Below are positions 21,452 through 33,720 of a stretch of DNA of 64,000 nucleotides, in pieces. This DNA is from Prosapia bicincta. Its lineage: Eukaryota > Arthropoda > Insecta > Hemiptera > Cercopidae. The notes below the pieces were generated by a model that was not told the DNA's origin, ran no database searches, and was given only the letters and a program-made list of their open reading frames with translations. Location of the stretch: positions 3,798,469 to 3,862,468 of the forward strand of contig JBAIZL010000010.1 of assembly GCA_036971475.1 (NCBI GenBank), in the 5' to 3' direction. Position 1 is the stretch's first letter. Each line of letters opens with the position of its first letter. The position numbers and the translations under genes were made by a program.

Positions 21452-22042
21452 GTGAGTTTTAATAACGTTGTCAGTTGTATTTGTTCAGTGATCCAGAAAA
21501 GTAGATAGAACCTTATAGTTTATTTAAATAATTTACATGTTCAAAAAATTGTGCACAAATTGAATAACTGTTTAAACACCAATTTGATAATTTAAAGTAA
21601 TTAACATTTTTAGTGCTTATATGAAACCCACTGTTAGACCGAAATCATTGATGTAGTATTTATGGCATTATAATTTACCCTTATTTTATAATTTTTGTAG
21701 TAAATATAATAGCACTCACCAAAGACAGTTCTATTTTTGATTCTATAGTATCAATATTATTACTTTATTGATTATTTTTTTTATAAATTTGAAAGGTTAA
21801 GTAAACTTAATTGTTTTAAGACATTTAATCGTAAGGTCATTAACTTCTCTAAAAAGATTGAATTTTACTTGTTAATTACATTTCTTTCTGTAATTTTTAC
21901 CTGTTGTAAATTATAATTATTTGAATATTGTGAAAACATGGGTATATAACTGTTTCTCTTGCACCCAGCTACAAAAAGTTATTAATCATTGTATGTAGCC
22001 TTAAGATACATATTTATAAGGGGATATGTTTTGTCTCTAAAG
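21452..22042 (+). other. PDE11 intron, 0.6 kb
   Basis: Begins gtgagt and ends tttgtctctaaag. AT-rich with no recognisable feature. Confidence 0.8.
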
Positions 22043-22123
22043 GGTGATGCTGAGAGAGAGTCTGGTATCACACCAATACCAATGATGGACCGCAACCAGC
22101 CTGAGCAACAAGCAGCTTCTCAG
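22043..22123 (+). CDS. Pde11: PDE11 exon: catalytic domain, metal loop to invariant Gln
   Basis: An 81-base exon in phase 0 at both ends (acceptor tctctaaag, donor gtatgt). It encodes GDAERESGITPIPMMDRNQP followed by EQQAASQ. GDxER and PxxMMDRN are conserved in PDE5, 6 and 11. The last residue, Gln, matches the invariant purine-binding glutamine that precedes VGF in relatives. The stretch between is variable in the family. Confidence 0.92.
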
Positions 22124-22489
22124 GTATGTTGTTATTTGCAATAAAATCAGTTCCAAGTTGTAATGGATATCTTAATTTTATATTTTTTGAGATCAAAAAA
22201 TTTAGTTTAATAATTAATAGTTTTGATTTGAATGTTTTGATGTCCTACATTATTTTAAATAAAACTCCCGACTTTGATATTTACTCCTCCTTGACTTTGA
22301 TATTTGAAAAGGACAGTCATTTAAGAAGGTATGTCTGTAATGAACTGTTGGAACTTCAAGATAGAAACACAATGTACAATTTTATCTCAACTCCTGATGT
22401 TTGAGTTACAACAAACATCAAAACTATTTTTTTGATAAAACACGAAAACAATTTGCAGTTTTTATGTTGTACATCTTGAGGTTTTTCTT

Positions 22490-22846
22490 ATAAATTACAA
22501 TTTTTGTATCACTTGACAAAAAACCAACTACTTACTGATATTTTTCAGTAGAAGCGTTTCATACTAGGTCAGTGCATTGTTCAATGCTGTGAGTCATGCA
22601 CAAGACTGTTGTATTGGTGTGACTCTGTGGTGTATTATTGTTCTTAGAGTAGTTGTTAATTATGTGTTCAAACATAGTATTTGATTGTATGTAAAAAACA
22701 CAACAAACTAAACACAACCGAAAATTACAAGATATACACCACAAAAAATATACACAACACATTCTAAACAACAAAACACATTGAAAATTAATTTACTATA
22801 TTTGAACACATAATTAACAACTACTCTAAGAACAATAATACACCAC
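22490..22846. repeat. Fold-back element related to 60.7-61.2 kb
   Basis: The left arm from gtggtgtattattg at 22627 (then ttcttagagtagttgttaat, tatgtgttcaaa) is mirrored by a right arm ending caataatacaccac at 22846, centred near 22736. Upstream, 22490-22626 (ctacttactgatatttttcag, ggtcagtgcattgttcaatg) matches the fold-backs at 8.5 and 60.7 kb. It abuts the Penelope-like 3' end that follows. Confidence 0.75.
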
Positions 22847-22995
22847 ACAATACAAATCACACATACTCCTTGATACTATCGAAAACCTGCCTTTAAAACC
22901 GTCACCACTTGACCCGACATCTCCAAGCAGAAGACACTGATGAAGATTGCCCCATAGCGATTGAAAACGTTCTGTCTCAATAAGTTTTAATAAAT
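22847..22995 (+). pseudogene. Penelope-like element 3' end, strongly truncated
   Basis: This encodes only the C-terminal tail TQYKSHILLDTIENLPLKPS and a few more residues before tga at about 22938-22940. It is close to identical to the tail of the copy at 18590-18720. Severe 5' truncation is usual for Penelope-like elements. The 3' flank carries the hammerhead-like sequence described separately. Confidence 0.75.
22930..22980 (+). ncRNA. Hammerhead-ribozyme-like motif at a Penelope-like 3' end
   Basis: In order: CTGATGA at 22937-22943; gattgc, a ccata loop and gcgatt, which pair as helix II; then GAAA at 22963-22966 and acgttctgtc, which can close a short helix III ending in a GTC triplet at 22974-22976. 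One A more than the canonical core follows GAAA, and helix I is weak (agac with gtct). Hammerheads are established features of Penelope-like elements. The equivalent site at 18708-18755 is more decayed. Confidence 0.45.
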
Positions 22996-23040
22996 TTACA
23001 AAATTTAAAGTTTGGATAGTCGTAAACTATTGTTTAAGTG

Positions 23041-23042
<2 letters not shown>

Positions 23043-23090
<48 letters not shown>
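23043..23090 (+). repeat. (TA)n microsatellite
   Basis: About 24 TA units directly follow the Penelope-like 3' flank. Confidence 0.95.
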
Positions 23091-23094
<4 letters not shown>

Positions 23095-24486
23095 AAAGAA
23101 GATATGGAAATAATCTGGAAAATATTCTACTTTGAAAACTAAACCATAAACATAATTTCAGAAATGCTTGGTTAGCGAGTTGTGCATAGCAAAAGTTTTT
23201 GCCCAGATTTCAATACCTCCTTTGAAGTATCATCATACTCTAACTTTTTGGGAGTTAAACGATCTAGGGTTATTTATCGTTTTTGTCTTATAAAATAAAA
23301 ATAACAGGTTCCATAACTATATTTTAAGTAGTTTTTGAAATACACTTTGGAGGTAAATATATTACAGTAAAAACTGAAAATTTCAATTGCAAAAATATAT
23401 GTGGAATGTTAAGTGTCCAGGCAGTAAATTTTAAGTGAAAGTGATATGCTTACAGATTCTTTTTCTTAAGTATTTGCCATTCTATGCCCTGTATTAAACC
23501 ATTGGGATCTGAAATTTGTGTAGTACTTATCCACAGACTACATAGTGTTTACTGTATCACATCCTTCTCATCAGCAGTATAACATTCTTCTTGCCTAACT
23601 GAATAAGAATACGAAATAAGAGAACCTGTTGAATATGAACAATGAAAAACTAAAGCCAAGGTTTTCAGATGTAGAACTCTTCTATTGAAAAGTCTTTCTG
23701 GCATTCTCTCTTAGTCAACAGGCTTCTATTCCAGTATCCATAAATAAAAATTATATTGGCATGTTCTTCAACTGATTAGTGAAACGTCATTTTTAGAACA
23801 CGGAGCACAAATATCCCAAATATTTCATGTACAATAAACAACTGCTGTAACATTTAAAGTGTATAAAACTAATTAATTTGAGCCAAAACTTTTTTATTGT
23901 TGATTATTAGTTAATATTGCCAACTTTGGAAATAAATAAACCTATTTACAGTATTTATCAAATACAATGTTTAATTTTCTGTATACAAATTAATACATTT
24001 GACCAGCTAGTTTCATTTCTAATTTAAATGATAATAAAATTGATATTTTGCAAATTATTTTGTTTTGTAGCTGACATTATTTACATTGATTTGCTCAGTT
24101 AAATATTCTACAAGTGTTATTTAAATGCCCATTTACCAAAGTTTTTGTATGTCAATGATAAAAATGAGAGGAGTTTTACAGCGATGTTTTCATTTTAACC
24201 CAATATTTCAAAAACTACTTCAGATATAGTTCTGGGACCTAATATTTGTTTCTCTTTCTCATATCAAATTCCATAGGCAAGCACCATTTATATCCCTTTA
24301 TTATTAACTCAAAAGTTTTAGTACAATACTATTTCATGAGAGGAGATGTAAGCCAGGAGAAAACCTTTACAAGCCATAACTCACTAACAGAGCATTATCA
24401 AACCCATGTTTATTTGAACTATTTTCTTATTCTTTTAATGTAGATTAATCTTCTGAAGTATTTAAATTTCACTGTCAATCATTCTG

Positions 24487-24488
24487 TA

Positions 24489-24561
<73 letters not shown>

Positions 24562-24590
24562 GTGTGTGTGTGTGTGTGTGTGTGTGTTGA
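24487..24590 (+). repeat. (TA)n(TG)n compound microsatellite
   Basis: About 38 TA units with one interruption pass into about 13 TG units. Confidence 0.95.
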
Positions 24591-26520
24591 GACGGCCAAA
24601 ACAGTCTCAAAGAAAAGATTTTGTTTATTGCAAAATCTTTTAAAAATATTAAATTATGAAAGTTTAGAATTGACATCGCTGCTATGAAACGTTGCGGACT
24701 AGCAACGTTGGTATCTGTTTAAGTAAACAAGTCCGGCTCGATCAGGTCGACTTTGTTCACAAAACCGAGCAAAGGCAGGAAATTAATTATTTCTTCTAGC
24801 TTATAAGATTTAATATAAAATTTTTTATTTGTAACAAACCAGAACATAAAAATAAAACATGAAAATAAAAGTTGAAAATAAAATTATAAAACATAAAGTA
24901 GAAGAGAATTGTTTTATGATAAGAAGAAAGAAATTAATAAACAGATTATTGTAAAGTAACAAATTTATTAACAAAAGTCTTAAACAATGTAATTAATAAA
25001 TGGTTGAATAAATTTTTAAAGACTTTGAAAAGTGTCCAGTGCGGATATATAATATTTTCAAGTGACTTAAAAGTACAACTTATGATCGGAAAGGGCTAGA
25101 ACTGTGATTCAAGTTTGTAACAACTTCTTGAATGGTAAAAAAGAATATGGTGTCAAAAAATATCAATGTATTACACCAGAAGTGACATATATAAAGCCTC
25201 AGCGAAAAAACGTACAAACATCTAATTCAAAAGTTAAATTTAGACACTATCATACAACTCAAAACAGGTCTTGTAGAACTGATAAACCAGGTAGCAGAGA
25301 AGGGGTGATTCCGCTAGCTAGGAATTTTGTGGACTCAGCAATCAGCTTTAGAAGACAACGGATGTGTTCTGTTCGAGATCCAGAAAGAAAATCCAGGATG
25401 CTGTTCCGTGGCTGAGGAGAACACCAAGCCCAGATGGACGTGAAGATGACCTGCTGTCGAACGCCCGAGAAACGAACTACAATTTTTTAACAGCGTAAAA
25501 TGTAATAATAAGTAATAATACGGCTCTAAAATCGATCGGTGACGATGGCTGCAGAAAGAAGACACCAGGAAAATCATATGCATCCCAGTGAGAGTTTTTG
25601 GGGCAAGTCTAAATTTTAATACCATTAACCATTTATTAAATATAGTAAACATTTTTCTAAATTCATGTAATAAAATTTCAAAATATGTAAAAAATTTATT
25701 CTCTTATTGAAAATTAATAATTTAAAGAATGTATAAACAAATGACTAATTTTTGAACTGTAATAAAATCATTGATAATGAATTAAAAATAAGATGAAATA
25801 TTAAGCAACAAGTTCTATTATCTTATGATAAAAAATTAGAAAATTAATGTTTTACATAAATTTATGCATTATTCAATTAAGTGTTGAACTTGATGCTAAG
25901 ATCAGACTTACAAACAATTAAGAACTTTATAAGAAATTTAAATTAATATCAAGTGTAAAGAATTGCATATAAAATTATTAGAAATACAAATAACAAAGAT
26001 TTACAAGAAATTAACAGAAAAATATATAATGTCAGAGAAATGGAAATTTTAAGTTATATTTTAATTTTTAAAAGCTATTAAAACACAAGTAAGAACAAAC
26101 AAAGATTGTTTCAAAATTTTTAAACATAGCCTGTGGTAAAAGTAGTAATTAAAATTGTATGAAATTTTTCCAACCAGCAACCAGTAAAAAACTAATTAAT
26201 TAAATTAAAGTCATAAGAAAGTTATAGATAAAATTTTAGTAAATCAAAGGTATAAAATATGTTTAAACAAATGGTTGGTTTTTGAAAAACAAAGTCCAGG
26301 AATTTATTCACTGGCAGATCACACCACAGGTACTAGGATTTTTAAGTCGGGTGCGATCATATTTTGACCACGGCTATACTGGAGCGTTTTGGCCCTACAG
26401 TGTCCATCATCACCAGGCACAAATAGGTAGGCCGTGGAACGTCAACTTCGGGGACAAGGTTTTTGCTCCCTAGATGTGTAACACAAAGGTTTGGCCGCGG
26501 CATTGTATGTGTGTATTTAT
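24590..26520. other. Unclassified, possibly transposon-derived segment
   Basis: The ends (gagacggccaaaacag; ggtttggccgcggcattg) and the parts at 24680-24780, 25100-25600 and 26280-26480 are GC-richer than the surrounding intron. They hold two moderate open frames, 25104-25415 and 26282-26473, with unrecognised products (for example RSCRTDKPGSREGVIPLARN and IHWQITPQVLGFLSRVRSYF). The middle is very AT-rich. Compositional patchiness suggests an inserted element, but I found no terminal repeats, target duplication or family match. Confidence 0.3.
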
Positions 26521-27087
26521 ATTGAAATTTCTTCAAAGATATACAAGTATATAAACATTTTTCTTAAAACCCTGTTATTGCTAATGATGGCAAAAAAAAC
26601 GCTTTTGCTACAAACTAAAATTTTGTAGACAAAAAAACATTTGGAAAAAATCACAAATTTTCTAATAAAATTATTAGGCTACATTTTAAACTTGTGATGG
26701 GAACTTCATAAAAATACTGATAAGTTTTACATTTTGTCTTTCCTGCGGTTAATTTACTAGGTACATCTATTTTATTTTCTAAATATTTAAATCCGCACTA
26801 GATATGTTTTCAGTATGTACATTAAAGCCATACTCTGAAATCCAAAATTACCTAATCCCTGTTTAATTCCTTCAATTTCATAACCAGGTTATATAAAAAA
26901 ATATATTTAACTCAAAAAAAATTGAAATATCACTGCTTGTGTTAAAAAGAAATTTTCTAGTTACCTTTGTTTCATAACATTTTGAAATTAAACTGTTTTA
27001 GATTAAAATTACATGGTAAACCTAGCAATACATTTTAATATATTATGAATATTTATTGTACTTAAAAGGAATTTTCATATATTTTAG

Positions 27088-27234
27088 GTTGAATTCTTAA
27101 ATGGTATCTGTATACCCTGCTACAGTCTTCTGTCTGAACTGATTCCTCAAACCAAACCTCTGTTATATGAATGCCAAAAAAATCTCACACTATGGGAACA
27201 AAAAAGGAGTCAACAGCAACAAATTGCTAAATAG
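27088..27234 (+). CDS. Pde11: PDE11 last coding exon with stop codon
   Basis: After acceptor catatattttag, in phase 0, the exon encodes VEFLNGICIPCYSLLSELIP, QTKPLLYECQKNLTLWEQKR and SQQQQIAK, then tag at 27232-27234. GICIPCY...LIPxTKPLL is the conserved last helix pair of PDE11 catalytic domains. The protein stops soon after the domain, as in other PDE11 enzymes. Joined to the six upstream exons it completes 1110 coding bases with every splice phase compatible and no internal stop, which is strong evidence for a functional gene. Confidence 0.94.
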   Translation, partial: VEFLNGICIPCYSLLSELIPQTKPLLYECQKNLTLWEQKRSQQQQIAK

Positions 27235-27400
27235 CTTAGCACAACTTATGTACCTACTCATCTGTGATAATTGTACCTAATCTCATTTTCAGGGCAACTC
27301 TTTCTATCTGACCTTCTCAATGTGTGTATTACATAAACTTATCATAATTTTAGTGTTCACAGTATTAAAACTTAATAAATAAATGTTATATTCATATTAA
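27235..27400 (+). terminator. Pde11: PDE11 3' UTR and poly(A) signals
   Basis: Two overlapping AATAAA hexamers at 27374-27379 and 27378-27383 follow the stop codon by about 140 bases and are followed by a T-rich stretch. The exact cleavage site cannot be read. Confidence 0.7.
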
Positions 27401-29200
27401 CAGTGGAATTTATTTACACCACAAGTAACAAAATGGGTTTTTAATTTTTTTTTAAAGGAAATCATGACCTTTATAAATATGTAAATGTATATAAAGAATT
27501 GCACCTATTACTTACTCTAAATTCTTCTCAACATTTCACGAAAATGTAAATTTTTTTCTCTAATTTGTGTATCATATTATGGCATTGTTACAATTCTAGT
27601 GCTTGTTTTCTAAAATCATTTTTAGATTTTTAGAAGTTAAACTGTATTGTTCCACCTTGATTTTTCTAAGAGATTGTGATCTACAAAAATATATTTTTTA
27701 AACAATTTGTTTACACAAAATCAAAACTATAAACTTTAAGAAAAATGTTAATTTATAACAGAAAAGCATCAACATGCCAGAGATAAATGCAATAGGTTAG
27801 GTAATAAAACATATTATTACAAAAAAACATATATTAGAAAAGTTGTGGATTACATTATTTTTTATTTTATTAAACTTAAATTTATTGATAGGAATTATTA
27901 CTATTTAATCTAAACTATTTATTAAAGTGTATTTTTATTTAGAAAATACATAAAATGAAAATTTTACTTACCTGATGAGTTGAGAGATGTTTTATTCACC
28001 TTTAAACCTTGACGTAATTTTGAATTTAGTTATTACCTTAAGGGATTTTGAATTTTTAGTTATTGAAAATTGTTATTGTATTTCTGAAATTAGTAGATAT
28101 CAAAATATAGTAATAAAAATTTTGCCAGATAGCCAAGGAAGTCCTCAGGAAGATAATAAAATAACAATGACACCAACAAAATTAAACATTTTGAAAAACT
28201 CAAGTTGTTTCTTATAAAAGTAGCACAATGTCTTCAAGAAGTTATAACAAACATATTTACAACACGTAAAACACAAACACTTGCAATGAAAATAGTCGTC
28301 AATCCCTTCATTCTAAAACCATGTAAGTTGTTAGATTGGTGCACACAAACCACAATAGAGACAGGCTGCTATATTACTGCCAATACACTGCTTAACTTCA
28401 CACAGCATTGATTACTACACTAAAATGTAACTAAAATCATTGGAAAAAGTAAATTATTATGTTTTCTATTCATCATTCCAAACATAATAAAAATTCAAGT
28501 TTCAACATTCAACATAGTAAGCAATGGTTTTCTTCTTTGAAAAATAATTATGACTTCATTTACTTCAGCTATAATTACAGTCAAACGAACATAAAGTCAC
28601 CAGCTCCAATGAATTATTTCTTGCTCTAAGACATAGATAAAATTCCAGTGGTGCATATTAGTTTAGGTGGTGCGAAGGGTACTTTAGTAAAAGATATTAA
28701 ATAGGTTTTTGTGTATGCCAAGAAACATATAGAATGAATAAATTAAAATGTGTAGATGATTTATAAATATATTTCATAAGAGATCAAAATGATTGAATTT
28801 TTATTTTTGTAATAATAACACGCACCTCCCTGGATTTCATCAATGTCTCGCAATAAATCTTACAACCTTATTACTGATTGTAATTAGTAGCACATTTAAA
28901 TTAACACTATTAATCTTTGTAAAGAACAATGACATTACGTTTTCTAATACTAATTATCAAAAACATAATTTACTTTTCCACATTTTTAAGTTAAATTCTA
29001 ATGCAGTATAAGTACTGTCTATGAAGTTGAGTGGTTTTTGGGTAACAGAATAACGAAACAGCTCTCAGTTCCTGTGCATCAAAATAACTATTGGTAGGTA
29101 TAATAACATGGTACTAAACCAGCGTAAGTAATAGAGGTTTTCACTATAGTTTATGTACTGTGTGAACTGTTACCATGTAACTTTGTTTATTAGACTTCCT
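27400..29200. other. Intergenic AT-rich stretch
   Basis: No supported gene or element. The frames at 27987-28217 and 28793-29011 have AT-driven composition and no family resemblance. Confidence 0.6.
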
Positions 29201-29639
29201 TATGGGGGTGAGCTGGTTGGTCCTCGTCCTACCCTTGGATAGCTGAACACCAGCTTTAGCTTTCCGAAACAAAAGTCCCATGAGTCAACAAGAGTCTGAT
29301 TCAAACAGTCCTTTTCAGGATTTTCAATGTGCCTCCATTCGGAGACGAGAACATCCAAACCGATTGAAAGTCTTATTTTGGAAGACTCAAGGACACAGTA
29401 TATAGTCGATATGCAGAATTCATAATACTGACAAAAATTATATATTGAGAAGAAGAGGAGTGGGAATATTTAGCAGAGTAGAAGTTTGGTGCCCAAGCAG
29501 AACCTTCGCAAAAAATCTATGGAGGTTCTAAGGAAAGCTAACCAAGAACTAGGGCATGTTTCAATAGGTACAACCTACAGGAAGAGACAGAAATTCGAAC
29601 TCGAATCGATACTCAAAGCAATCCAAAAAGTGAGCCAGA

Positions 29640-30110
29640 CAATCACCTAGTAATAATTCATTGGAATACAAGATCTCTGCGTAACAAATCGGAACTGAAG
29701 AGAATATTAGAAGAGGAAAATGTCACAATTGCCTGCATACAGGAAGCGTCACTACCATAAGACGAAAAGTACCACCCAAAATTTGTTGGCTACAAAATGT
29801 ATAACGCATCGCGTGAATCACACACTCGGGGAGGCTTGTTGACATTAATTAAAGATTGTTAAATTGTGGAGAATTATGTTAAATCAATGATGGAAAGGGT
29901 TGAATTCTTAAAATTCAAGATAAGGGTTGACAATAACACTAACTTTGCTATTCTTAACACTTAAATCCCCGTCAAGGCCTTAAATGTGGCAACCTGCAAA
30001 TTTTATCTAATATAGATGAAAAAACGTTAATTGTTGGAGATTTAAACAATATTGGCACCATGCTGAGCGACTGGTTATTAACCAGTAACCTGTTACTACT
30101 AAACGAAAAA
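29640..30110 (+). pseudogene. LINE endonuclease (APE type), truncated
   Basis: One frame reads LVIIHWNTRSLRNKSELKRI, then ENVTIACIQEASLP and a stop, then KFVGYKMYNASRESHTRGGL. These are the N-terminal motifs of the apurinic/apyrimidinic-like endonuclease that nicks target DNA for LINE insertion (the asparagine of WNTRSL and the glutamate of IQE). Stops and frame changes follow, and the C-terminal half with the SDH motif is absent. Confidence 0.75.
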
Positions 30111-30449
30111 GGACAGGCGATCTATCAATCTGCGTCAACATATTGCCATGTTGCGAAGAGCTATATTGGAAGCAAAGAAGTCGTGGAGGGAGTTTCTGAA
30201 CTCTATGAGTGTCAATATTCCTGCTAGCACAGTGTGGAAGAGGTTGCGGGCAACAAGCGGTGAAACATCGAAGCTAATTAACACCGTAAGAAGGTCGGAT
30301 GGGAAATTACTAGTAACTGAAAGGAAAAAGTGGAAGCTTTTGGACACTGCCTGTCTGAAAAATCGGGAAAAAGGATTCCATGGCCAATGTATTTGGACAA
30401 AGAAGAGCAAAGGCTCACCTGCCACTTGGAATGGCTGTATCTCCAGGAG

Positions 30450-32720
30450 GACCCAGATAATGCGCCTTTCTCGCCTAATGAACTGAATAGCTGTATATCA
30501 AAACTGAAAAGTTCTCCCCCAGGTCAGGATGGCATACATAATGAAATGCTAAAACATTGTTCTCCAGAAATGTTAGCAAGAATAACAGTCCTTTTTAACA
30601 AAATTTGAGAAAATGGAAATATTCCACAAAAATGAAAAACTGCGCAAATTATTCCTTTATGAAGACCGGGAAAGGATGAATCCAAAGTGGAGTCGTACAG
30701 ACCTATTGCGCTAACACCGTGTCTTAGGAAACTTCTAGAGTGCCTAGTAAATAACTGATTATCATGGAGACTCGAGAAGAACCATCTGTTAGATGCATTC
30801 CAATTTGGATTTCGGAAACGAAAAAGTAATACCGATGCTTTGCTATACTTCACGGATTGCGTTTGTAAAAGATTTCAAAGAAAACAATCAACAGTTGTGG
30901 TAATGATAGACTTTGAAGCAGCATTTGATAGGGTACCTCATACAACAGTGATTCTTCAGTGCATGAGACTGAGGATTAGGGAGAGGATGCTGAAATACAT
31001 TAATAACTTCCTGCGAGACCGAACTATCCGAGCATCAGTTAATGGAACCAAATCATCTTCTTACGTTGTTGCTAATGGTATACCACAAGGAGGCATTGTC
31101 TGTTCGATACTGTTCAATATTGCATTGCATGATCTTACAAAGTCCTTACCTGAGCAGATATGTTGTTTCACCTATGCAGATGACAACACCATATGGGACA
31201 CTGATTCAAATCAAGAAAAGGCAATGGAGTTGATTCAGATAGCGCTCGATTGCATGGTGAGTTGGTGCAGAAAATGGAATCTTAAAATGTCTGTTGAAAA
31301 AACAGAATGTTCATTTTTCACAAGAAGGAACTCTCTAGCCAATTTCTCTCCAAGCCTGAAGGTCGATGGAAAATCCTTAAAGCACAACCGAAATCCTAAA
31401 CTTCTGGGCAGAGTGTTGGACCCAAAACTTAGATGGGCAGTTCATGTTCACCACATTCTCAAAACCTGTATGCTTAGAATAAATGCACTAAAAGCTGTTT
31501 CCAGCCGACAATGGGGTGCTGACACAACAACGATGAAAACGTTCTACTTAATGTTTGTGCGATCCAAGGCTAATGGTATACCACAAGGAGGCATTGTCTG
31601 TTCGATACTGTTCAATATTGCATTGCATGATCTTACAAAGTCCTTACCTGAGCAGATACGTTGTTTCACCTATGCAGATGACAACACCATATCATCCACT
31701 GATTCAAATCAAGAAAAGGCAATGGAGTTGATTCAGATAGCGCTCGATTGCATGGCGAGTTGGTGCAGAAAATGGATCTTAAAATGTCTGTTGAAAAAAC
31801 AGAATGTTCATTTTTCACAAGAAGGAACTCTCTAGCCAATTTCTCTCCAAGCCTGAAGGTCGATGGAAAATCCTTAAAGCACAACCGAAATCCTAAACTG
31901 CTGGGCAGAGTGTTGGACCCAAAACTTAGATGGGCAGTTCATGTTCACCACATTCTCAAAACCTGTATGCTTAGAATAAATGCACTAAAAGCTGTTTCCA
32001 GCCGACAATGGGGTGCTGACACAACAACGATGAAAACGTTCTACTTAATGTTTGTGCGATCCAAGGCTAATGGTATACCACAAGGAGGCATTGTCTGTTC
32101 GATACTGTTCAATATTGCATTGCATGATCTTACAAAGTCCTTACCTGAGCAGATACGTTGTTTCACCTATGCAGATGACAACACCATATCATCCACTGAT
32201 TCAAATCAAGAAAAGGCAATGGAGTTGATTCAGATAGCGCTCGATTGCATGGCGAGTTGGTGCAGAAAATGGATCTTAAAATGTCTGTTGAAAAAACAGA
32301 ATGTTCATTTTTCACAAGAAGGAACTCTCTAGCCAATTTCTCTCCAAGCCTGAAGGTCGATGGAAAATCCTTAAAGCACAACCGAAATCCTAAACTTCTG
32401 GGCAGAGTGTTGGACCCAAAACTTAGATGGGCAGTTCATGTTCACCACATTCTCAAAACCTGTATGCTTAGAATAAATGCACTAAAAGCTGTTTCCAGCC
32501 GACAATGGGGTGCTGACACAACAACGATGAAAACGTTCTATTTAATGTTTGTGCGATCCAAGGCGACTTATGGCTGTGAGGTGTGGGGTGGAGCTGCTGC
32601 AACTCACCATGCAAAGATATGGCGGCTGCAATCGGCAGTTCTAAGGCTCTGTTTGGGCTATATGAAGACTACACCGATAGCAGCAATGGAGATTGAACTC
32701 GGCATTGAACCTATTGAAAT
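30450..32720 (+). pseudogene. LINE reverse transcriptase with triplicated palm core
   Basis: The fingers region reads KLKSSPPGQDGIHNEMLKH and VESYRPIALTPCLRKLLE; then FQFGFRKRKSNTDALL, VVMIDFEAAFDRVPH (first catalytic Asp) and NGIPQGGIVCSILFNIALHD. Next is CFTYADDNT, the FxYADD motif holding the other two catalytic Asp residues. The segment from gctaatgg at 31071 occurs three times: 31071-31568 (498 bp), 31569-32065 and 32066-32562 (497 bp each). The first junction is in frame (SKANGIPQGG). Copies 2 and 3 share a one-base deletion (tggatcttaaaatg) and the change tgggac to catcca. After copy 3 the normal sequence resumes (SKATYGCEVWGG). Stops upstream (30606-30760) show the element is dead. 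Confidence 0.85.
31071..32562 (+). repeat. Three tandem copies of a 498/497-bp RT segment
   Basis: The boundaries are defined by gctaatggta at 31071, 31569 and 32066. The copies are almost identical over 497-498 bases. The joins show a two-base overlap (gc), compatible with microhomology-mediated or slippage duplication, with a second round from copy 2 to copy 3 as judged from shared changes. Confidence 0.95.
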
Positions 32721-33029
32721 ATATATAGTAAGACAAATGTGGAATAAGTGTCTGAAAATTATAGTATCAACTAGAGGTCATCCCTTAAGAGGGATCCTAT
32801 CAAGCTCGTGCACAATCAGGAGCTCCTTCAGTTATCAAGTTTGGAAAATCTCATCACATTTACCTATCAACAGCCCAGAACACATCCCTATTGCGTATGA
32901 TGAGTCTCCTCAGAGATGGATGGGAGTCTCGATTGAGATAGATTTACCCAATAAATTGGCAAAAGAGAGTCATCCAGAACACCTACACACTAAAGCCATA
33001 ACAATGCTCCACCAGAAATATTATGAGCA

Positions 33030-33720
33030 TGTAAAAATCTTCACAGACGGATCAGTTGACAGGGAGAAGAGGAAATCAGGAGCAGGCTACTTCAACCTGG
33101 AAACGGGATAACATTTTTTCGTACCAGCAAATGCCCGGTCTAGCATGGATGCCGAATTGCTGGCAATTAATGCTGCAATGGTAAGCTGTCAATCTATCTG
33201 CAAATCGGATGTTTGTATTCTCACTGACTCGAAATCAGCCCTCTAAGTTCTGGCACTGCATACACTACGCCATACTCCTTTAGAGTTGCTGAATTGAGGA
33301 GGTTACTTGTGATGTTCCACGATAAGGGCAAAAGGATAGTCTTCCAGTGGGTCCCTGCCCATTGCAGGTTGAGATGGAATGAAGAAGCTGATGAAGTAGC
33401 AAAATTGGCCTCACCAATGCAACCTGCTGACCGAGAGATATACTCTCTCTTATATTGTCAAAAGTCTGGAGAGCGATTTTTTAGGAGAAAGTGGACTGAG
33501 GAGTGGTCACTATGTCCTGTCGGTCGATCCCTATTTAACTTCCAGAATGAACCGGCAAAAGAAGACATGTACAGAGGAATCGAGAGAAGTCTATGTACTT
33601 TTGCGGCCAGAGCTTGGACTGGACACATTTTAACCCAGGCCTATCTTTACTGGTTCAATTTAGCGGCATCACCAGAACACACCCTATGCTAAAGTGGAGA
33701 AGAAGACCTGGAGCACATCC
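33030..33720 (+). pseudogene. LINE RNase H domain and C-terminal Cys/His motif, interrupted
   Basis: Motifs in order: VKIFTDGSVD (first Asp), SSMDAELLAINAAM (Glu), VCILTDSKSAL (Asp), then VFQWVPAHC and WNEEADEVAKLAS (final His region). These are the catalytic blocks of the RNase H that I-group LINEs carry after the RT. In-frame stops follow ETG (33109) and the SKSAL block. The end, PEHTLC then a stop then GEEDLEHILIKC, is the usual Cys/His knuckle. Confidence 0.8.

Larger units (their letters stand above)
22124..27087 (+). other. PDE11 last intron, 5.0 kb
   Basis: Holds fold-back sequence at about 22490-22846, a Penelope-like 3' end at 22847-22995, TA arrays at 23043-23090 and 24487-24590, and an unclassified, locally GC-richer segment at about 24590-26520. 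The stretches 23100-24480 and 26520-27080 are AT-rich and show nothing I can name. Confidence 0.75.
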
